A stretch of DNA of 64,000 nucleotides, from NCBI RefSeq assembly GCF_032918005.1, contig NZ_CP136628.1:5503501-5567500 (forward strand), written 5' to 3'. Below, piece by piece: positions 61,768 to 64,000 of this stretch. The notes beneath the pieces were generated by a model. That model saw nothing but the letters and a program-made list of their open reading frames with translations. It was not told the DNA's origin and did not search any database. Numbering within the stretch: position 1 is the first letter of the stretch; the number at the start of each line of letters is the position of its first letter. This stretch comes from Bradyrhizobium sp. NDS-1. Lineage in GTDB: Bacteria; Pseudomonadota; Alphaproteobacteria; Rhizobiales; Xanthobacteraceae. Made by a program: the position numbers and the translations under genes.

Positions 61768-64000
61768 TCAACGCAAGCCGCCATCGCCGATGATGGTGTA
61801 AGGCGCCCAGAACAGCGGATGGGCATAGGCAAACTCGGTCTTGCCTTCGCTGTTGAGATAGCCGGGACCATCGACGAGGGCCATCGTCGCCTGGCGCAGC
61901 GCTTCACCGCGCGACAGCTTGGGATCGTCGGCCTGCCGCTTGAACAGGTCCGTCACCAATTGCCGCGCGGACTGCGAATGCACCGACCAGTTCGTCACCA
62001 GCAGCGCGCGCGTGCCGGCGTAGAAGAACGCACGGCCGAGCCCGGATGCCGCCTCGGCGCCGGCGCCCGCGCCCGCACCGGTGTTGCAGGCGGACAGGAC
62101 GACCCAGTCCGCGTCCAGCTTGAGGCCGAGGATCTCCTCCATGGTCAGGAGCCCGTCGCCGCCCTCGCCCGTCACCACCGGCGACGACAAAGCGAGCGCC
62201 GGTTGCGTCAATCCGTTCAGCTCGCCCGGGACCAGACCGTGGGTGGCAAAGGCCAGGATCTTGAAGCCCGAGAGGTTCATGGTCTTCACCGCGCTCTCGG
62301 TCGCCCTCTTGCCGAGGAACAGCACCTTCGAGGGGTCCGCCTGCAAGGCCAGCGCGATCGACTTCAACTCGTCGGCGGTATCGGGAAGCCTGGGCAGGAG
62401 GCCCAGCTCGGCGCTGTCGACGCCGTCGAGCTTGGGACTGTTGCGCCGCTTCAGCGGCCCGCCGCGCGTGATGTTGCCGCCGGCATCGGCGACCTGGATC
62501 TTCTCCCCGCTGCTTTCCGCCTCGGCGTGCTGATCGGCGTTGAAATAGGGATCGCCGAACGCGACGAGGTCGCCGCGGCCCGGCTTGCCGGGCGGCAATT
62601 GCCGCAACGTGCGCAACGCTGCCGCCGACGGCACCGTCGACACGGCATGGGTCCGCGCCAGCCACGGCACGTTGCGATAGCCGACGAAAAGGGGATCCTC
62701 GTCCGCAGCCACCTCTGCCGGTGCCGTCGGCAACAGGGACAGCGGCAGGAGTCCAAGCGCGCCGTTGGTCACGACGATCAGGTTCTTGGCCGGCTTCCAG
62801 CCGCTCTCGACCGGCTTGAGCAGCAGCTCGTAGAGCTCATGACCGAGCTTGAGGTCGAACGGCGGAATGTCCGAGATCATCGCAGCCTGCGGCTCGAGCG
62901 CTTCACGCAGCTTGCGGATCTTGCTCTCGATGTCGCCGATCTTGGCTTGCACGGCGGCGAACGCCACCGGCCCCGATTTCGGCACGGCCCAAACGAAGCT
63001 GCCGTTCTGGCCGAAATAGAACGACAGCATGGCCTCGTCGTCGGCCAGCGTCGCGCGGATCTCGGCGACGCTCGGCGGCTTGGGCGAGACGAGATCGGCG
63101 TAGATCGGGAACTTCTGCTTGATCTCCTGGCGCGCCTTGTCGCGCTGGCCGCGCAACGCCGCGATCGAGGCCTGAATTTGTGCAACGCCTTTCTCGTCGC
63201 GCTCCGCCGCCGGAAGCGTAAGCACGTTGTTGAGCGTGCCGAGCTGAGCGTTGACCTGCTTGGTCAGATCCTGCTCCTTGCGCACGAGCTCGGCGAGCGC
63301 GGGATCCTTGGCCGCCGCGCGCGCGCTCGAAGCTGCCAATGCCTGCTGCACCGAGCGGCCGCGGACGGCATCGGCGAGGCTGAACGTCTCATCACCGACG
63401 TTCTTGCCGGCTCCTTCCGCCCTGCCGAGCAGCAGCAGATAGCTCTCGACGATGGTCTGCAGCCGCTGGCTGCGCGCGGCCACTACGGTCGTGTTCTCGT
63501 CGTCGGCGTTCTCGTTGGCGCTCGCCATCATGACCGGAATGGCGGCCTTGAACTCCCTGATCGCGTCGGCATCGCGCCGCGCGCGCATCAATCCGACCGC
63601 CAGCGTGCCGCGCGCCGAGGCGGCGTCGAAGTGGTTTTCCCCGACCCGGGCGACCTGCTTCTTCACGAGCTGTTCGGCGGCGGCGATGCCGGCGTCCAGC
63701 TGCCCGGCACCATAGAGCGACAGGATCCGGGACGGATTGAGCTCGAACACCTGGCGACGCTGCGCATCCCAGCCGGCGACGGCCTTGTCGATCCGCGCGA
63801 ACATCGCGTTCGCTTCGGCATTCTGGCGCCGCAGCGTCAGGATGCCGGCGAGCTGCGAAAGCAGTTGCACGGTGGTCTGCGCCTCCTCGGGCACACCGAC
63901 GGTCTTGTTGATATCGAGGGCGACGCGGCCGAGCTTCTCGGCTTCTTCGTAACGGCCCTGGTCGACCAGAATGCCCGCCAAACCCATGACGTAGCGCGGC
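61768..64000 (-). CDS. CHAT-domain (caspase-like) protein with TPR-like N-terminus, 5' end cut by window
   Basis: Open frame of 744 codons with no stop or certain start at the right edge. The N-terminal part shows TPR-like helices (EGRYEEAEKLGRVALDIN-type repeats), and the middle is helical. The C-terminal CHAT domain (about the last 350 residues) has a His in FATHGLVPGELNG (codon 62239-62241) and a Cys in VLSACNTGAGAGAG (codon 62086-62088), the expected catalytic pair. A C-terminal block FWAPYTIIGDGGLR closes it. CHAT proteins are cysteine proteases related to separase and caspases. The gene is first of a four-gene set with an exported protein and two zinc-ribbon proteins. Confidence 0.88.
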   Translation of the reverse strand, partial: PRYVMGLAGILVDQGRYEEAEKLGRVALDINKTVGVPEEAQTTVQLLSQLAGILTLRRQNAEANAMFARIDKAVAGWDAQRRQVFELNPSRILSLYGAGQLDAGIAAAEQLVKKQVARVGENHFDAASARGTLAVGLMRARRDADAIREFKAAIPVMMASANENADDENTTVVAARSQRLQTIVESYLLLLGRAEGAGKNVGDETFSLADAVRGRSVQQALAASSARAAAKDPALAELVRKEQDLTKQVNAQLGTLNNVLTLPAAERDEKGVAQIQASIAALRGQRDKARQEIKQKFPIYADLVSPKPPSVAEIRATLADDEAMLSFYFGQNGSFVWAVPKSGPVAFAAVQAKIGDIESKIRKLREALEPQAAMISDIPPFDLKLGHELYELLLKPVESGWKPAKNLIVVTNGALGLLPLSLLPTAPAEVAADEDPLFVGYRNVPWLARTHAVSTVPSAAALRTLRQLPPGKPGRGDLVAFGDPYFNADQHAEAESSGEKIQVADAGGNITRGGPLKRRNSPKLDGVDSAELGLLPRLPDTADELKSIALALQADPSKVLFLGKRATESAVKTMNLSGFKILAFATHGLVPGELNGLTQPALALSSPVVTGEGGDGLLTMEEILGLKLDADWVVLSACNTGAGAGAGAEAASGLGRAFFYAGTRALLVTNWSVHSQSARQLVTDLFKRQADDPKLSRGEALRQATMALVDGPGYLNSEGKTEFAYAHPLFWAPYTIIGDGGLR

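Noticed and set aside
1..64000. tRNA, rRNA, CRISPR arrays, transposases and integrases
   Set aside because: No cloverleaf-like sequences, regularly spaced repeats or DDE/tyrosine recombinase frames were seen; the only mobile-like signals are the intergenic repeats listed as features.

Overview
The window is about 64 kb of high-GC alphaproteobacterial chromosome, most likely Bradyrhizobium or a close relative. The evidence is the cycHJK-type cytochrome c maturation genes, a FeuP/FeuQ-like two-component pair, small proteins and dispersed repeats typical of that genus, TTGA-N6-TCAA (FixK/FNR-type) boxes and dense GTG/ATGA-coupled operons. I found no tRNA, rRNA, CRISPR array or intact insertion sequence. 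Both ends cut a gene: ccmF on the left and a CHAT-domain gene on the right.

Layout. 1-3.1 kb: ccmI-ccmE-ccmF (minus strand). 3.2-7.7 kb: two unknown proteins, then a FeuP/FeuQ-like response regulator and kinase, then an overlooked 51-residue membrane protein. 7.9-9.7 kb: Ku (end joining), a small unknown protein and an orphan Flp-type pilin. 9.8-13.9 kb: a tightly coupled three-gene operon (AMP/thymidine phosphorylase, PRPP-synthetase-like protein, beta-CASP metallo-hydrolase). 13.9-14.75 kb: a non-coding dispersed repeat. 14.8-18.1 kb: a molybdenum hydroxylase (2Fe-2S subunit, Mo subunit, cytochrome c). 18.4-24.9 kb: a TPP enzyme, a triple-GAF histidine kinase and a membrane alpha/beta hydrolase. 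24.9-30.9 kb: an MFS pump, a YcgN-type protein, a class A penicillin-binding protein and DUF1214/DUF1254 proteins. 31.1-36.5 kb: a polar amino acid ABC importer led by a class V aminotransferase and divergent from an IclR regulator. 36.7-39.2 kb: small secreted and unknown proteins and a cold shock protein with a strong terminator. 39.6-43.8 kb: a split transketolase and SDR with a divergent LysR regulator, then a GFA-family protein.

43.8-54.9 kb is a metal and metalloid resistance island. Two divergent ArsR-type regulators separate a plus-strand arsenal (LMW-phosphatase ArsC, Acr3, glutaredoxin-type ArsC) from a minus-strand pair: a flavoprotein with a cysteine-pair tail, translationally coupled to an MFS transporter. 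Next to it lies a CusBA-type copper/silver RND pump with a Cys/Met-rich periplasmic protein and a FixH-like protein, preceded by a perfect FixK-type box.

55-60.3 kb looks like an aromatic or ring-cleavage catabolic regulon: TctC binding protein, extradiol-dioxygenase-like VOC protein, quinone oxidoreductase, GntR regulator, FAH-family hydrolase and AA_synth-family protein. Two identical 12-bp palindromes mark its two promoters. 60.3-64 kb holds a CHAT (caspase-like) protein followed by a small exported protein and two zinc-ribbon proteins.

The best candidates for something new are the phosphorylase/PRPP-synthetase/beta-CASP operon, the cysteine-tailed flavoprotein with its coupled MFS partner, the CHAT/zinc-ribbon operon, and a possible low-oxygen link between cytochrome c maturation and copper handling.
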